From positions 80,337,574 through 80,401,573 of the forward strand of contig NC_087063.1 in NCBI RefSeq assembly GCF_963678635.1: 64,000 nucleotides of DNA, read 5' to 3'. Position numbers and translations under genes: made by a program. The notes beneath the pieces were generated by a model. It saw nothing but the letters and a program-made list of their open reading frames with translations. It was not told where the DNA came from and searched no databases. How positions within the stretch are numbered: the stretch's first letter is position 1; every line of letters begins with the position of its first letter. This document shows, in pieces, positions 34,409 to 44,093 of the stretch. This stretch comes from Symsagittifera roscoffensis. Taxonomy: Eukaryota > Xenacoelomorpha > Acoela > Convolutidae.

Positions 34409-34876
34409 ATGTCATTTAAAAACCTAGGAAATAAACAAACAATCGTTTTACACAATTGTGAAATAGATAACAAAAAATACGACCTTGTAATCACACCTCA
34501 TACACAAACAGTTGGATACATTCGAACAAAACGACAAACACTAAAAAGAAAAATAATAACGAAACAAAGACAAATAACACGAAAAAGATTTTCAAAAAAT
34601 CGAAACGCATTTTCAGAATCAGAAACCAACAGTTTAGACGAACTTTACAAACTAAAAGAATCAATAGATAAAAATTGCCCACTTCACGATCAATTATATT
34701 TTTCTGACTCAGAAACAACTTCAAATTCATCAAAAAGAGGAAAAAGAAGAATAAAAAAGCAGTATAAACACAAACCAGTACATTTATACAATTGGAATCA
34801 ACCAATTCGACACATTAATAATTACATATTAACAGTCATCGAACGAAAAAATGAGCTCAACGCACACCCCAGGTGA
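34409..34876 (+). CDS. Basic accessory ORF before gag, 155 aa
   Basis: An intact ATG frame rich in Lys/Arg (RTKRQTLKRKIITKQRQITR near residues 34-53; SKRGKRRIKKQYKHK near 110-125) with a Ser/Glu-rich middle (FSESETNSLDE, FSDSETTSNSS). It overlaps the gag start by 26 nt in another frame. The basic clusters would suit RNA binding or nuclear localisation (inference). Nothing recognisable; ordinary Gypsy elements lack such a gene. Confidence 0.6.
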   Translation: MSFKNLGNKQTIVLHNCEIDNKKYDLVITPHTQTVGYIRTKRQTLKRKIITKQRQITRKRFSKNRNAFSESETNSLDELYKLKESIDKNCPLHDQLYFSDSETTSNSSKRGKRRIKKQYKHKPVHLYNWNQPIRHINNYILTVIERKNELNAHPR

Positions 34877-37658
34877 AGAAAGTCCAGATGATGATGAAAT
34901 CTTTCCTTTTATAGTAGATGCAACCACTGATAGAGGACAGCATATATTTTGCAAAAATTTACTATTAAATTTATTTGAACCCGGAATCAGTCCATGTAAA
35001 ACAGAGTTCCCAGATGTAAAAATCAAAAGACAAATCATAGACCACTACTTAAAAGATATATGCAACATAACACAACAGTATGGAATCTACTCCATAGAAT
35101 TCACCTCACCAAACCATAATAATAGAAAATATACAATTCAAACAGACGATCTTGATTTAGAATTTTCAAAAGTTTTTTCAGAATATATAAAAAGCATCCA
35201 ATATCATAACTCACAAAGAGCAAACTCCATATTCACCAATGAAGTTTTCGCAATAATATATAGTTATATTTCGATATTAGAAAACGAAATCCCAATAACA
35301 AATGTCTCACCGACAGAAACATCTAAACATTTAAGAGTACGACATGAAATCACACTACTCTCTAGTTATTTAAACATCATTAAAGAAAATTTCACGAAAG
35401 ACGACGTTTCACAACATACAAAACACGATCTACAAAAAATTTTGGCATGGTTCATAATAGATTATTTCACACACAATATTGATTTAATTGCACAAGCAAG
35501 AAAAAATTTTAGACCCCAAAACTCGAACGATGATACCGCTATCACAGAACAATCAGATTATGTTTGGGACCCCGAATGGTCTCATCCCGCATTTATAAGC
35601 TTTCCACAATCAATCTCAAGTCAAGCAATAAGTACGATATCTTACATAAGAGATTATGTAAAAGTAATACCATTAACCATTGATGCAACACCATTAAACT
35701 ATAATACATTTTTGCCCGATACACAAAATAATAGTTTAAACTCTACAGTCATACACAATGAAAACCTCAATGGAACTAGGAATCTTACTCAACAAGATAT
35801 CCAGACACCATCACACTTCATAAATGAAGAAATTGTACACACAACAACTACACAACAAAGTATTTCACCAATACGCCCAAATTTAACAACACCAAGAAAT
35901 ACAAATCCTTCACAAACACAGGTAACCTTACAATCAACCGTTAAACCTTCGGTTGCTCCTAAATATTCACATATGGATTACCAAACATACAGACCCATGA
36001 CAATACCATCAAAAACACGCAAAACATTCACTAGAAACAACTTTGCAGACCATAATTATAATTATACACATCCATCAAAAACATATAACCAACCACAAAG
36101 AAATTTTAACCAATATACAAGATCTCGAAATTGGGATAACCCGATGACCCAACCTAATTCAATAAATTTCCAAACAAATCCTCCACAGGATCACAGTGAA
36201 AATTACCCATTTTTTCAACAAAATAAAAATAAAAAACAGACATCTTATCAAATGGATTATTTATCCTCAGATGATGATTTCTTACAACCAGATATATTTG
36301 CACCAAATACTCAAGAATATCGTAGACAAGGAATACAGAGAACACGTACAAATCATAGAAATTTTTCTCCACAACCAATAGATGCACAACATCAACAACC
36401 AATTCAACAACAAAATCTAATTAATACACAATCTTTTCAACCAATTCAACAACAAAATCCAATGACTGCACACTCGTATCAAGCATCACAAATGCAAAAT
36501 GAAATACCACTCCCATATTATCTCCAACAACATGAAATAACAAGAAACCAACTTTCAAATTTTTCTCAAATGCCAAATGCAGCAGAATCATTACAAATGA
36601 CAATGAATCCATACCTTATGGGTGGATCATCAATAACATCAAACAAACCTTTAATGGTTTTCACAGGAACAGACCCTGATTACTCTGTAGAAGATTATTT
36701 AAATGCAGTAACAGCAAACCTGATTTTAAATATTGGACCTGAACCAATTAATACGCCACTACATCAAAATTGGATACATCGACGCACAGCGTTAATACAA
36801 ACAACCTTAGATGGCGCAGCCCAAAAATGGTTTTCAGTACTACCTCTAGAAATAAAATCAAACTGGAAAAGGTTTACACAGGAATTTTCAAAAATGTTTG
36901 ACTCCGAAAGAAACAAACAACAACAAAGAGTTTTATGTAATGAAATTCGCAGATTACCAAACGAAACCATCAAGCAAATAGCAGTACGAATCGAAACACT
37001 AGTTCGAAAAGCATATTCACTAAATACACATGACTATAAAAACACAAAGATGACAGAAATCTTAATGATGACCTTAACACCACAATTAAGGAAAATAGCA
37101 ATAAAAAAGAGAGCATCCCATCCTTCTTCAATTCGAGAACCCGATTTAGATTTTCGAAAACTAGTAGACAAATTAGAACAAGCAGAAATCACGATGAAAC
37201 TAGAAGAAACGGAAAATCTGAAATTACAATACGTTAACAGAATTGAAACGACTCCCACTAATATTAATAATATACAGGAATCAGAGACAGACCTCGTTGA
37301 AAAAATCACTGAAATACTCAATATTTACGAAAAGAACCCAAACTTTAAAGGCAAACCATCATTCAAAAAATGGTGTAATTATTGCCGACGATACGGACAT
37401 AGTATTTCCGAATGTAGACAAAAACAGCAAGACAATCAAAATAAACCTCAAAAATATAGAGAACCAAATAAATCATTCTATCAATACATGAAAAAAGATC
37501 AAAATCTACCGAACAAAACAGTCTACAGCAACAACAGTTCAGGAAAACCACTCCCGAACAATACAAATTATACAAGAAATCAATCACCATATAACTCAAG
37601 TTATAGAGGAAGATCACCAGAACGAAGAAACACGAATAATTCATCACAAAATCACTAG
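34851..37658 (+). CDS. gag: Gag polyprotein, 935 aa, ends at an in-frame TAG
   Basis: Residues 1 to about 330 form an unrecognised, apparently folded region. About 330-590 is Gln/Asn/Pro-rich and probably disordered. About 600-790 matches the retrotransposon gag (capsid) pattern, from VFTGTDPDYSVEDYL through GAAQKWFSVLP to Leu-rich helices. A CCHC zinc knuckle of spacing CX2CX4HX4C stands at Cys842, Cys845, His850 and Cys855, followed by an Asn/Ser/Lys-rich basic tail. This is about twice the usual Gypsy gag length because of the N-terminal extension. The TAG at 37656-37658 is followed by 184 further open codons in the same frame before the first pol methionine. Confidence 0.9.
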   Translation: MSSTHTPGEESPDDDEIFPFIVDATTDRGQHIFCKNLLLNLFEPGISPCKTEFPDVKIKRQIIDHYLKDICNITQQYGIYSIEFTSPNHNNRKYTIQTDDLDLEFSKVFSEYIKSIQYHNSQRANSIFTNEVFAIIYSYISILENEIPITNVSPTETSKHLRVRHEITLLSSYLNIIKENFTKDDVSQHTKHDLQKILAWFIIDYFTHNIDLIAQARKNFRPQNSNDDTAITEQSDYVWDPEWSHPAFISFPQSISSQAISTISYIRDYVKVIPLTIDATPLNYNTFLPDTQNNSLNSTVIHNENLNGTRNLTQQDIQTPSHFINEEIVHTTTTQQSISPIRPNLTTPRNTNPSQTQVTLQSTVKPSVAPKYSHMDYQTYRPMTIPSKTRKTFTRNNFADHNYNYTHPSKTYNQPQRNFNQYTRSRNWDNPMTQPNSINFQTNPPQDHSENYPFFQQNKNKKQTSYQMDYLSSDDDFLQPDIFAPNTQEYRRQGIQRTRTNHRNFSPQPIDAQHQQPIQQQNLINTQSFQPIQQQNPMTAHSYQASQMQNEIPLPYYLQQHEITRNQLSNFSQMPNAAESLQMTMNPYLMGGSSITSNKPLMVFTGTDPDYSVEDYLNAVTANLILNIGPEPINTPLHQNWIHRRTALIQTTLDGAAQKWFSVLPLEIKSNWKRFTQEFSKMFDSERNKQQQRVLCNEIRRLPNETIKQIAVRIETLVRKAYSLNTHDYKNTKMTEILMMTLTPQLRKIAIKKRASHPSSIREPDLDFRKLVDKLEQAEITMKLEETENLKLQYVNRIETTPTNINNIQESETDLVEKITEILNIYEKNPNFKGKPSFKKWCNYCRRYGHSISECRQKQQDNQNKPQKYREPNKSFYQYMKKDQNLPNKTVYSNNSSGKPLPNNTNYTRNQSPYNSSYRGRSPERRNTNNSSQNH

Positions 37659-38210
37659 AATAGACCAAATAGTCGAAATAACTACTCCAGATCAAATTCA
37701 AATACACAACGATTTGTTTCTAGATCTAATTCCCAATCAAGAAATAACTACTATCCAAACAACCAATCACGAAATTCATCATACAATAGGAATAGAAACT
37801 ACTCCTATAATCGAAATAGAAGTTATTCAAACAACCGAAACCAGAATTACCCGAACAATCAATCAAGGAATAACTCATATAATAGATCGAACTATAACAG
37901 ACCAAACAATAATTACCAAAACAGATCGCGAAATAATTCACAAAATCGACACCCAAGTTATAATAATCGTTATAGAAATTATTCCCAATCACCACACCGG
38001 AATAATAATAACTATAATAATTCTAATAATCGCCACAGAAGTAGTACACCTAAACATCAAAGACAAATCAATCAAGTACAATCTAATCCAGAAACAACAT
38101 CAGACCCTCCAGGTATTGATGACACAGTAACTGATACGTTACAGCTCAATCAAATAAACTGTACATCATCAGATTCAGAAAGTGATACTGAAAACACTCT
38201 TTCTATCAAT
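37659..38210 (+). other. Open Asn/Arg/Ser-rich linker between gag and pol
   Basis: All 184 codons are open in the gag and pol frame. The first 150 or so are an NR/NS/NY-rich low-complexity stretch like the gag tail, and the last part is acidic (SSDSESDTENT). It has no ATG until 38211. The continuity shows that gag and pol are one ancestral frame. A 138-aa frame in another phase (37714-38130) is a by-product of the repetitive codons. Confidence 0.75.
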
Positions 38211-41200
38211 ATGATAAAAGTCGAAAATGACTATGAATCTGTCATATATGAACAACCCTTTTCATCACACATATATGAAAATCAATCAGAATTTCTTCAA
38301 AATTATTACACTACACCCATAAATTCCACACCAACGACGCAAGAAACAAATGAGATTAACACTACAAATCAAACCAATAAAGATACCAAAACAAAATGCT
38401 TGAATACAAACCACATTTATCAAAATATACAAAAAGAACAACCCAAAGAAAAAATTTGGACAATACCATTTCTCTTAGAAAGCCCAAGAAATAAAGAATT
38501 TCAACCACCAGACCTTGAAATAGATTTTTTAATTGATTCAGGAGCAGAATCAAACATAATAAACATCCCCACATGGAATGAAATAAAAACTTTACACCCA
38601 AAACTAACACCTCTTGAAACCTCCAGTAAGTTAGCAACAGCACAAGGATCAACATTGATAAACTACGGAAAAATCCAATTATTTCTCCTCCCCACCAGAA
38701 CAATGGAGCAAAGCAAAATTTTAAATAAGCCATTTAAACAAATATTCCATATCACTGATATTAAATATAATATCATTGGAATACCATTTATTTCGAAGTA
38801 TATACCAACAATTAACATACTAAATAGTAAAATATTAATCAAAGATAAATATACAAAAACAAAAGAAACATCCTTAACATTTTTTCAAAGATTAAATAAA
38901 CAACCACCATTCTTTTCAAAATTCTACCCGATATTTAACCAACAAAGAAAACACCTAAAACCACTATCAGGAAATATCTATAATTTTTCAATCAAACAAG
39001 TTCACCAATATGATAAAGAACAAAACAAACAAAAATTTTATATGTCAGAATTTGAATTCAAACCTATTCACAAATTTTTCAAAATCACAATCTCATCCAT
39101 AAAATATTTGAAAAATTCGAATTCAGATATCATTTCCTTACATGTCTATAACAACACACCTTACCAAGTAACATTACCTTTAGGACTTTTAGGATATTGT
39201 GAAACCAACGCTACAATATCACCAATACACGAAAAAGCCTATCGCGTAAATAATATACTCCAATTACTAGATATTTGCCAATCTACAATTCTTAATGAAG
39301 AATTATCTATAAATAATATAATAAGTAACGAAAACAGAAATACGGATTATTTCACAAAAACTCCATATTTCAAACCTACATTCAGCATAAGTAACTACAC
39401 AGAGGACCAACAAAAATTTTTAACAATGTTTAATTTCCAACATTCACAAATAACACAAGACGAATTCGAAAAATTAGCCAAACAGCTAATTAAATATTCA
39501 TCAGTCTATGCAACATCAAAATTCGATGTTGGAAAAATCAGTTCATCACTACATCTCCCGTTAAAACCAGACGCAGTTTTCAAAAAACAGAGAGCAAGTA
39601 AAGTACCAATTCACTTACATGATAAAGTAAACAGATTACTCGACATTTTAGAACAATACAACATTATATCACCAGTAAACAAAAAAGAACAACCAAAAGG
39701 CAACACATTTATCAACCCTGTTATCATTCTAGCCAAAGGAGAATCATTAAAAATCGTTCTCGACGCTAGATACCTCAACTCACTCATAGATGAATCAAAG
39801 TGTAATTGGCCTATTGAACCAATACAAGTTATTTTAACAAAAATAAACGGAAAATACTTTACAACCGCAGATATGAATAGTGCATACAATCAAATGCCAT
39901 TAGATGAACAATCGCGACGTTTAACACAATTTGTTATTGGAAACCAACAGTATGAATTCAACCGCTTATTCTATGGAATATCCATAGGACCAGCAGCATT
40001 TTCAGCTTTTATGAGCAAAATTTTTAGACCACTAATACTCAAGAAAAACGCAATCACCTATTTAGACGATGTTTTTATGCAATCACAAACAAAAGACGAG
40101 ATGTTCAATGTTTTAGAAAAATATCACCAAATACTTCAGAACGAAAATCTGAAGGCCGCCCCCGATAAATCACACTTCTTTTTGACAAGAGTTAAATTCT
40201 TAGGACATAATATAGAAAGAAAAACAATCACTCCATTGAAATCACGCATTGACGCTATTCAAAAACTTCAACCACCAACAAATAAAAAGAAAATCCAAGA
40301 ATTTCTTGGAATGTTAAACTTTTTAAGTAAATATGTTTATAAAATGCAATTATATCTACGACCATTTTATAACATCCTTAGACAACAAAATAATTTTGAA
40401 TGGAACACAGAACATCAAACACGATTTGAAGAAATAAAGAAACTTTTAACTGAACAAATTTCAAACACAATTCCAGATTCAAATCAACCATTTTATGCAA
40501 TGTGCGATGCTTCGAACTTTGGCATCGGTGCAGCACTATTACAATCACATAATGGTACAAATAAAATGAACCTCATATCAGCAAATTCTCGATTATTCAC
40601 TCAAGCAGAGCTACGACTCTCAACTCTAATGAGAGAATGTACAGCCATAATATATACACTGACAGAATATCAATTTCTGATACTTGGATCAAAACATCCA
40701 ACAGTTCTATTCACAGACCATAAACCAATCATCTTTCTCTTTACACAAAAATCTAACCCAAACCACCGAGTTTACAGATTTCAACTAATTCTAATGAAAT
40801 TTCCAAACTTACATATAGTTTGGACTGCAGGAAAAAATCTTGCATTACCAGACACCTTAAGTCGAAATACACCACCTGAATTACTTACACGAAAAACAAC
40901 AGTTGAAATACCCAAAAACATAAAATTCTATCTTGCAGAAAACGAAACATCACCCCGATTGGAATGCAAATATGCAGTAAAAACTGATATTGAACAATCA
41001 CAAATAAATAATTTACAACATTTCCCACTTTATTTAGATTGTCAAAATAATCATTATGAAGTTGATCTACTTGGAACATCAACTTTCAAACCAATCCCAT
41101 ATTCTCAATGGATAAAAAATAACACCCAACAAAAACGAACAAAACAACACCTGCCTAAGAAAGACCATTTTCCACTAATTGAAAAAGAAGATTTAACTGA

Positions 41201-41594
41201 TAAAATAAATTTATCAGGACCACAAACAAATGATTCAAAATACACAATAAATCAAGTTTTTGACCTCCATGACCCACTTGATACAATACCCTTATCTAAA
41301 TTAGAAATCGAAAACATTTTTCTCCCCCCAACAGAAACAATTACAATTTCAACACTGAAACAATATCAAAACCTTGACCCAGTAATTCGACAACTGAAAT
41401 CATGGCACAAATATAAAACTAAACCTATCAAAGCAGATTCAACCATTTTAGGAAATAAAACACTCCTCCGATATTTTCGAAAATTCAATAATACAACAAT
41501 TAACGAAAACACAGACCTTCTAGAATACAAATTAAATGAATCTACAGTTCCCTGTCTCCCTTTAAGTATGATTCTTATAGCTTTTAATATTTGA
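38211..41594 (+). CDS. pol: Protease, reverse transcriptase, RNase H
   Basis: The aspartic protease active site is DSGAES with the catalytic Asp at residue 109 of this frame. The reverse transcriptase spans about 440-700, with ADMNSAYNQMPL, the FYGISIGPAAFSAFM region and the catalytic YLDDVF at 617-622. The RNase H follows: CDASNFGIGAALL with Asp766, then TLMRECTAIIY and LFTDHKPI, ending near VWTAGKNLALPDTLSRN. Domain order and motifs are those of Ty3/Gypsy. All key residues are present, so the enzyme looks intact up to a TGA at 41592-41594, which falls within the N-terminal zinc region of the integrase. Confidence 0.93.
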   Translation: MIKVENDYESVIYEQPFSSHIYENQSEFLQNYYTTPINSTPTTQETNEINTTNQTNKDTKTKCLNTNHIYQNIQKEQPKEKIWTIPFLLESPRNKEFQPPDLEIDFLIDSGAESNIINIPTWNEIKTLHPKLTPLETSSKLATAQGSTLINYGKIQLFLLPTRTMEQSKILNKPFKQIFHITDIKYNIIGIPFISKYIPTINILNSKILIKDKYTKTKETSLTFFQRLNKQPPFFSKFYPIFNQQRKHLKPLSGNIYNFSIKQVHQYDKEQNKQKFYMSEFEFKPIHKFFKITISSIKYLKNSNSDIISLHVYNNTPYQVTLPLGLLGYCETNATISPIHEKAYRVNNILQLLDICQSTILNEELSINNIISNENRNTDYFTKTPYFKPTFSISNYTEDQQKFLTMFNFQHSQITQDEFEKLAKQLIKYSSVYATSKFDVGKISSSLHLPLKPDAVFKKQRASKVPIHLHDKVNRLLDILEQYNIISPVNKKEQPKGNTFINPVIILAKGESLKIVLDARYLNSLIDESKCNWPIEPIQVILTKINGKYFTTADMNSAYNQMPLDEQSRRLTQFVIGNQQYEFNRLFYGISIGPAAFSAFMSKIFRPLILKKNAITYLDDVFMQSQTKDEMFNVLEKYHQILQNENLKAAPDKSHFFLTRVKFLGHNIERKTITPLKSRIDAIQKLQPPTNKKKIQEFLGMLNFLSKYVYKMQLYLRPFYNILRQQNNFEWNTEHQTRFEEIKKLLTEQISNTIPDSNQPFYAMCDASNFGIGAALLQSHNGTNKMNLISANSRLFTQAELRLSTLMRECTAIIYTLTEYQFLILGSKHPTVLFTDHKPIIFLFTQKSNPNHRVYRFQLILMKFPNLHIVWTAGKNLALPDTLSRNTPPELLTRKTTVEIPKNIKFYLAENETSPRLECKYAVKTDIEQSQINNLQHFPLYLDCQNNHYEVDLLGTSTFKPIPYSQWIKNNTQQKRTKQHLPKKDHFPLIEKEDLTDKINLSGPQTNDSKYTINQVFDLHDPLDTIPLSKLEIENIFLPPTETITISTLKQYQNLDPVIRQLKSWHKYKTKPIKADSTILGNKTLLRYFRKFNNTTINENTDLLEYKLNESTVPCLPLSMILIAFNI

Positions 41595-43073
41595 CATACA
41601 CAAAATATTAAAGGACACTCTGGATCAGAAAAAACATATTCAAATTTTATACAAAATTTTTACTTCCCAAATGCACCAATTTGGATAAAAGTACTATGCA
41701 ATGATTGTATAGTATGTCAACTAAATAAACCTTACCCAAATCAAAAACAAATAGCACAAAAACAAGATTTTAAAGGACAAAGCTTGTACTTTAACCATCG
41801 TATCTCATTTGATACCAAAGGACCAATTTCACCCTCATCCGAAGGAAACTCCTACATTATGGTAATTGTTGACGCATTTACACATTATGTAGCACTTAAC
41901 CCAGTACCACATTGTAACGCTTATTACGCTTACACAACACTCTATGAACACTGGATAGCAAAATTCGGACTACCAGAAATTTTAGTTACAGACAACGGTA
42001 CAGAATTCATAAATAATGAAATTATCACACTATGTCATTTATATAACATTAAACACAAACCACGTACATCTCATGCACCTTGGACAAACGGCTTAGTCGA
42101 AGGTATGAACCGTTCATTACAAGAATATCTTAGATGTATCATCAACGGAAATGATACAAAAAATACCGAATGGTCAGCAGATGTAAAATTATTTCCCTTA
42201 GCATATAATTCACAAATTACGACAACTTTAGGAATGTCACCATACGAAATGGTTTTTAACCAAAAGCCACGCAAACCAATAATGTTTACAGCAAATTCTC
42301 ATAAAAACGCACAAGGTTATTGTCAACCAAATAAAGACTCAATTTGTTATAACCTACCTTTACATACACACGATGAAGATCATTTTCATCACCCACAAAT
42401 TCTTAAACTAGCCTCCGGTACACACACCGAATGGATTCTAAATAGAGATAAAAAACACAATGAAATTTATCAAAAAATAACAAAAAAGTTATTACAAAGA
42501 CAAAACATTAATGAACAAATCAATTCACGTTTTACACCAGCCTCCGAATTAAAAATTGGAACATTTGTTTTAATACCTAATTTTAATACTCAAAAAGGAA
42601 TTTCTAAAAAATTACAACCCCTTCGAAAAGGACCATACCAAATAATTGCAAAACCCACTGATGTCACATATAAAATTACCGACTCAAACAAAAAAGAAAT
42701 CGTTCAACATCGAAACAACCTATTACCTTATTACCCAAAAGAATACGCACTCCGCGAATTAACTCAATTATATTCTTTCACAGGATTAAAAATCATTCAA
42801 AATGAACCACATCTGAAAAACACAGAACAAAATGATAACCCCACCGAAAATCAAAACACAAAACCAATCGCCACCAAAATCAATACACAAAACCATAAAG
42901 AATCCCCAAAACAAAGAAAAAATAGAAAAATGACCGAACAAATAATACCCCAAGAACAAATCGACAAATCAGAAAATAGAAAAACAACAAGACTCCGAAA
43001 TCAACCACGTAAAAACTATAAAATATTCATCCCCCAATCTAAAATTTTAAAGAAAGTGGAATTTCAAAAGTAA
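41595..43073 (+). CDS. Integrase, same frame after an in-frame TGA
   Basis: The frame continues directly from pol. The first codons after the TGA carry HTQNIKGH and then CNDCIVC, the HHCC zinc-binding region. The catalytic triad follows, counted from the ATG at 41784: Asp10 in FDTKGP, Asp70 in TDNGTEF and Glu106 in LVEGMN, with 35 residues between the last two (D,D35E). A GPY/F-type module follows (KGPYQII, VTYKI), then a basic tail rich in Asn/Gln/Lys. From the internal ATG alone the product (429 aa) would lack the zinc domain, so functional integrase needs readthrough, or the TGA is a recent lesion. Confidence 0.9.
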   Translation, partial: HTQNIKGHSGSEKTYSNFIQNFYFPNAPIWIKVLCNDCIVCQLNKPYPNQKQIAQKQDFKGQSLYFNHRISFDTKGPISPSSEGNSYIMVIVDAFTHYVALNPVPHCNAYYAYTTLYEHWIAKFGLPEILVTDNGTEFINNEIITLCHLYNIKHKPRTSHAPWTNGLVEGMNRSLQEYLRCIINGNDTKNTEWSADVKLFPLAYNSQITTTLGMSPYEMVFNQKPRKPIMFTANSHKNAQGYCQPNKDSICYNLPLHTHDEDHFHHPQILKLASGTHTEWILNRDKKHNEIYQKITKKLLQRQNINEQINSRFTPASELKIGTFVLIPNFNTQKGISKKLQPLRKGPYQIIAKPTDVTYKITDSNKKEIVQHRNNLLPYYPKEYALRELTQLYSFTGLKIIQNEPHLKNTEQNDNPTENQNTKPIATKINTQNHKESPKQRKNRKMTEQIIPQEQIDKSENRKTTRLRNQPRKNYKIFIPQSKILKKVEFQK

Positions 43074-43448
43074 TTTTAACATTATACTTCACAATCTTGA
43101 AACCTCCGAAACATTTTTCATTTACATTTTTCAAAATAACATGCTGACAAGTACGTAATAATTCTAGTTCAAAATAAACCAATAGGATTCATCCAATCCG
43201 TCACTTTCTCTAACTCAAACTAAGACCAATTAGACGAATCATATAGAACTCCAGGCACATCTATAACTATAACTTTACGACCTCCAGGTCAAAAATAAGC
43301 AAACCACTCCAACTTGACAACTAAAATAAATATCACCATAATACCGTACCCCTCCCTTATCTAATAACCCAAAGATCAACAATATTTCCCCAACTCAGAC
43401 CACGAATACCCCCAAAACAAATTTGTTAACTTAGCCTAAAGTAACAAA
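43074..43448 (+). other. Spacer after integrase
   Basis: About 375 bases without a protein-like frame. CTCCAGG(C/T) occurs twice (43250, 43284). No splice acceptor stands out strongly. Confidence 0.4.
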
Positions 43449-43601
43449 ATGAACATTTTATTTCGCCTAAAGTATAAAAATCTCAAAAATACCCCAGATC
43501 ATTTGACAAACAAAAATAAAGAAAAAGACGACCTCCCAATCACCATGAAAATTGCCCCCAACAATTTTTTACAAAACTCAACCCACTTGTCAAAAAACTA
43601 A
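43449..43601 (+). CDS. Small hydrophilic ORF, 50 aa
   Basis: An ATG frame (MNILFRLKYKNLKNTPDHLT...) ends at TAA 43599-43601. It overlaps a second, AUG-less frame (about 43521-43672) whose product is helix-like (VKKLINNPTTLENRLEQQ) and whose stop TAA directly abuts the ATG of the next gene. Either could be the expressed one. Weakly supported, except for that precise junction. Confidence 0.35.
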   Translation: MNILFRLKYKNLKNTPDHLTNKNKEKDDLPITMKIAPNNFLQNSTHLSKN

Positions 43602-43672
43602 TAAATAATCCGACCACACTAGAAAACCGCCTCGAACAGCAAAAAATATTCGACCAAGAGATCATTTCTTAA

Positions 43673-43903
43673 ATGCTCTTCTCTCAATCAGTTACTCAAA
43701 TACTCATAAATTTTAAACATTTTTTTACAATACTTGAAACCTTTATAATATTTCTTTTTGATATACTTGAATCTTTTCTAATAATCCTAATCATTTTTTG
43801 TAACATTTTTTTAATTTTCTACACTATACTCGAACTATTCCTCCAACTTTCCAAAACCCTTGATTACATCCACAGGTACGATTCATATAACTTGTCTAAA
43901 TGA
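43673..43903 (+). CDS. Tiny hydrophobic membrane protein A, 76 aa
   Basis: Nearly continuous hydrophobic stretch rich in Phe, Ile and Leu across residues 10-60 (for example IIFLFDILESFLIILIIF), compatible with two membrane spans, then a polar tail (DYIHRYDSYNLSK). Its ATG immediately follows the TAA of the preceding frame, and its stop overlaps the next ATG as ATGA. Size and profile resemble viral ion-channel-type proteins (inference). Confidence 0.55.
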   Translation: MLFSQSVTQILINFKHFFTILETFIIFLFDILESFLIILIIFCNIFLIFYTILELFLQLSKTLDYIHRYDSYNLSK

Positions 43904-44088
43904 TACGAAAAATTTTCAGTAGAACTGATATTTTTTTATTGTTTGTAATTTTCATAGCATTCTTATCATCCCTCATTTTGACAATATGTAAATGTATAAA
44001 GAAAGCAATCTTCACATTTGCCCTAGCAACAATCCTTCTAATTCTTTTTTTGGAAGAATATTATAATAAACATAAACCTTCCCACTAA
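43900..44088 (+). CDS. Tiny membrane protein B, 62 aa
   Basis: Begins in the ATGA overlap. It has one or two membrane spans (FLLFVIFIAFLSSLILTI, then FTFALATILLILFL) separated by a Cys/Lys loop (CKCIKK), and a short polar C-terminus. The 4-base overlap with the upstream gene suggests coupled translation. No family recognised. Confidence 0.55.
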   Translation: MIRKIFSRTDIFLLFVIFIAFLSSLILTICKCIKKAIFTFALATILLILFLEEYYNKHKPSH

Positions 44089-44093
44089 AGTAA

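Noticed and set aside
34491..37707. Long minus-strand frames opposite ORF0 and gag
   Set aside because: They are hydrophobic shadows of A-rich sense codons in other frames.
37714..38130. 138-codon plus frame rich in Ile/Thr between gag and pol
   Set aside because: It is an alternative phase of the Asn/Arg/Ser repeat codons; the gag/pol phase is open through the same region and is the better reading.
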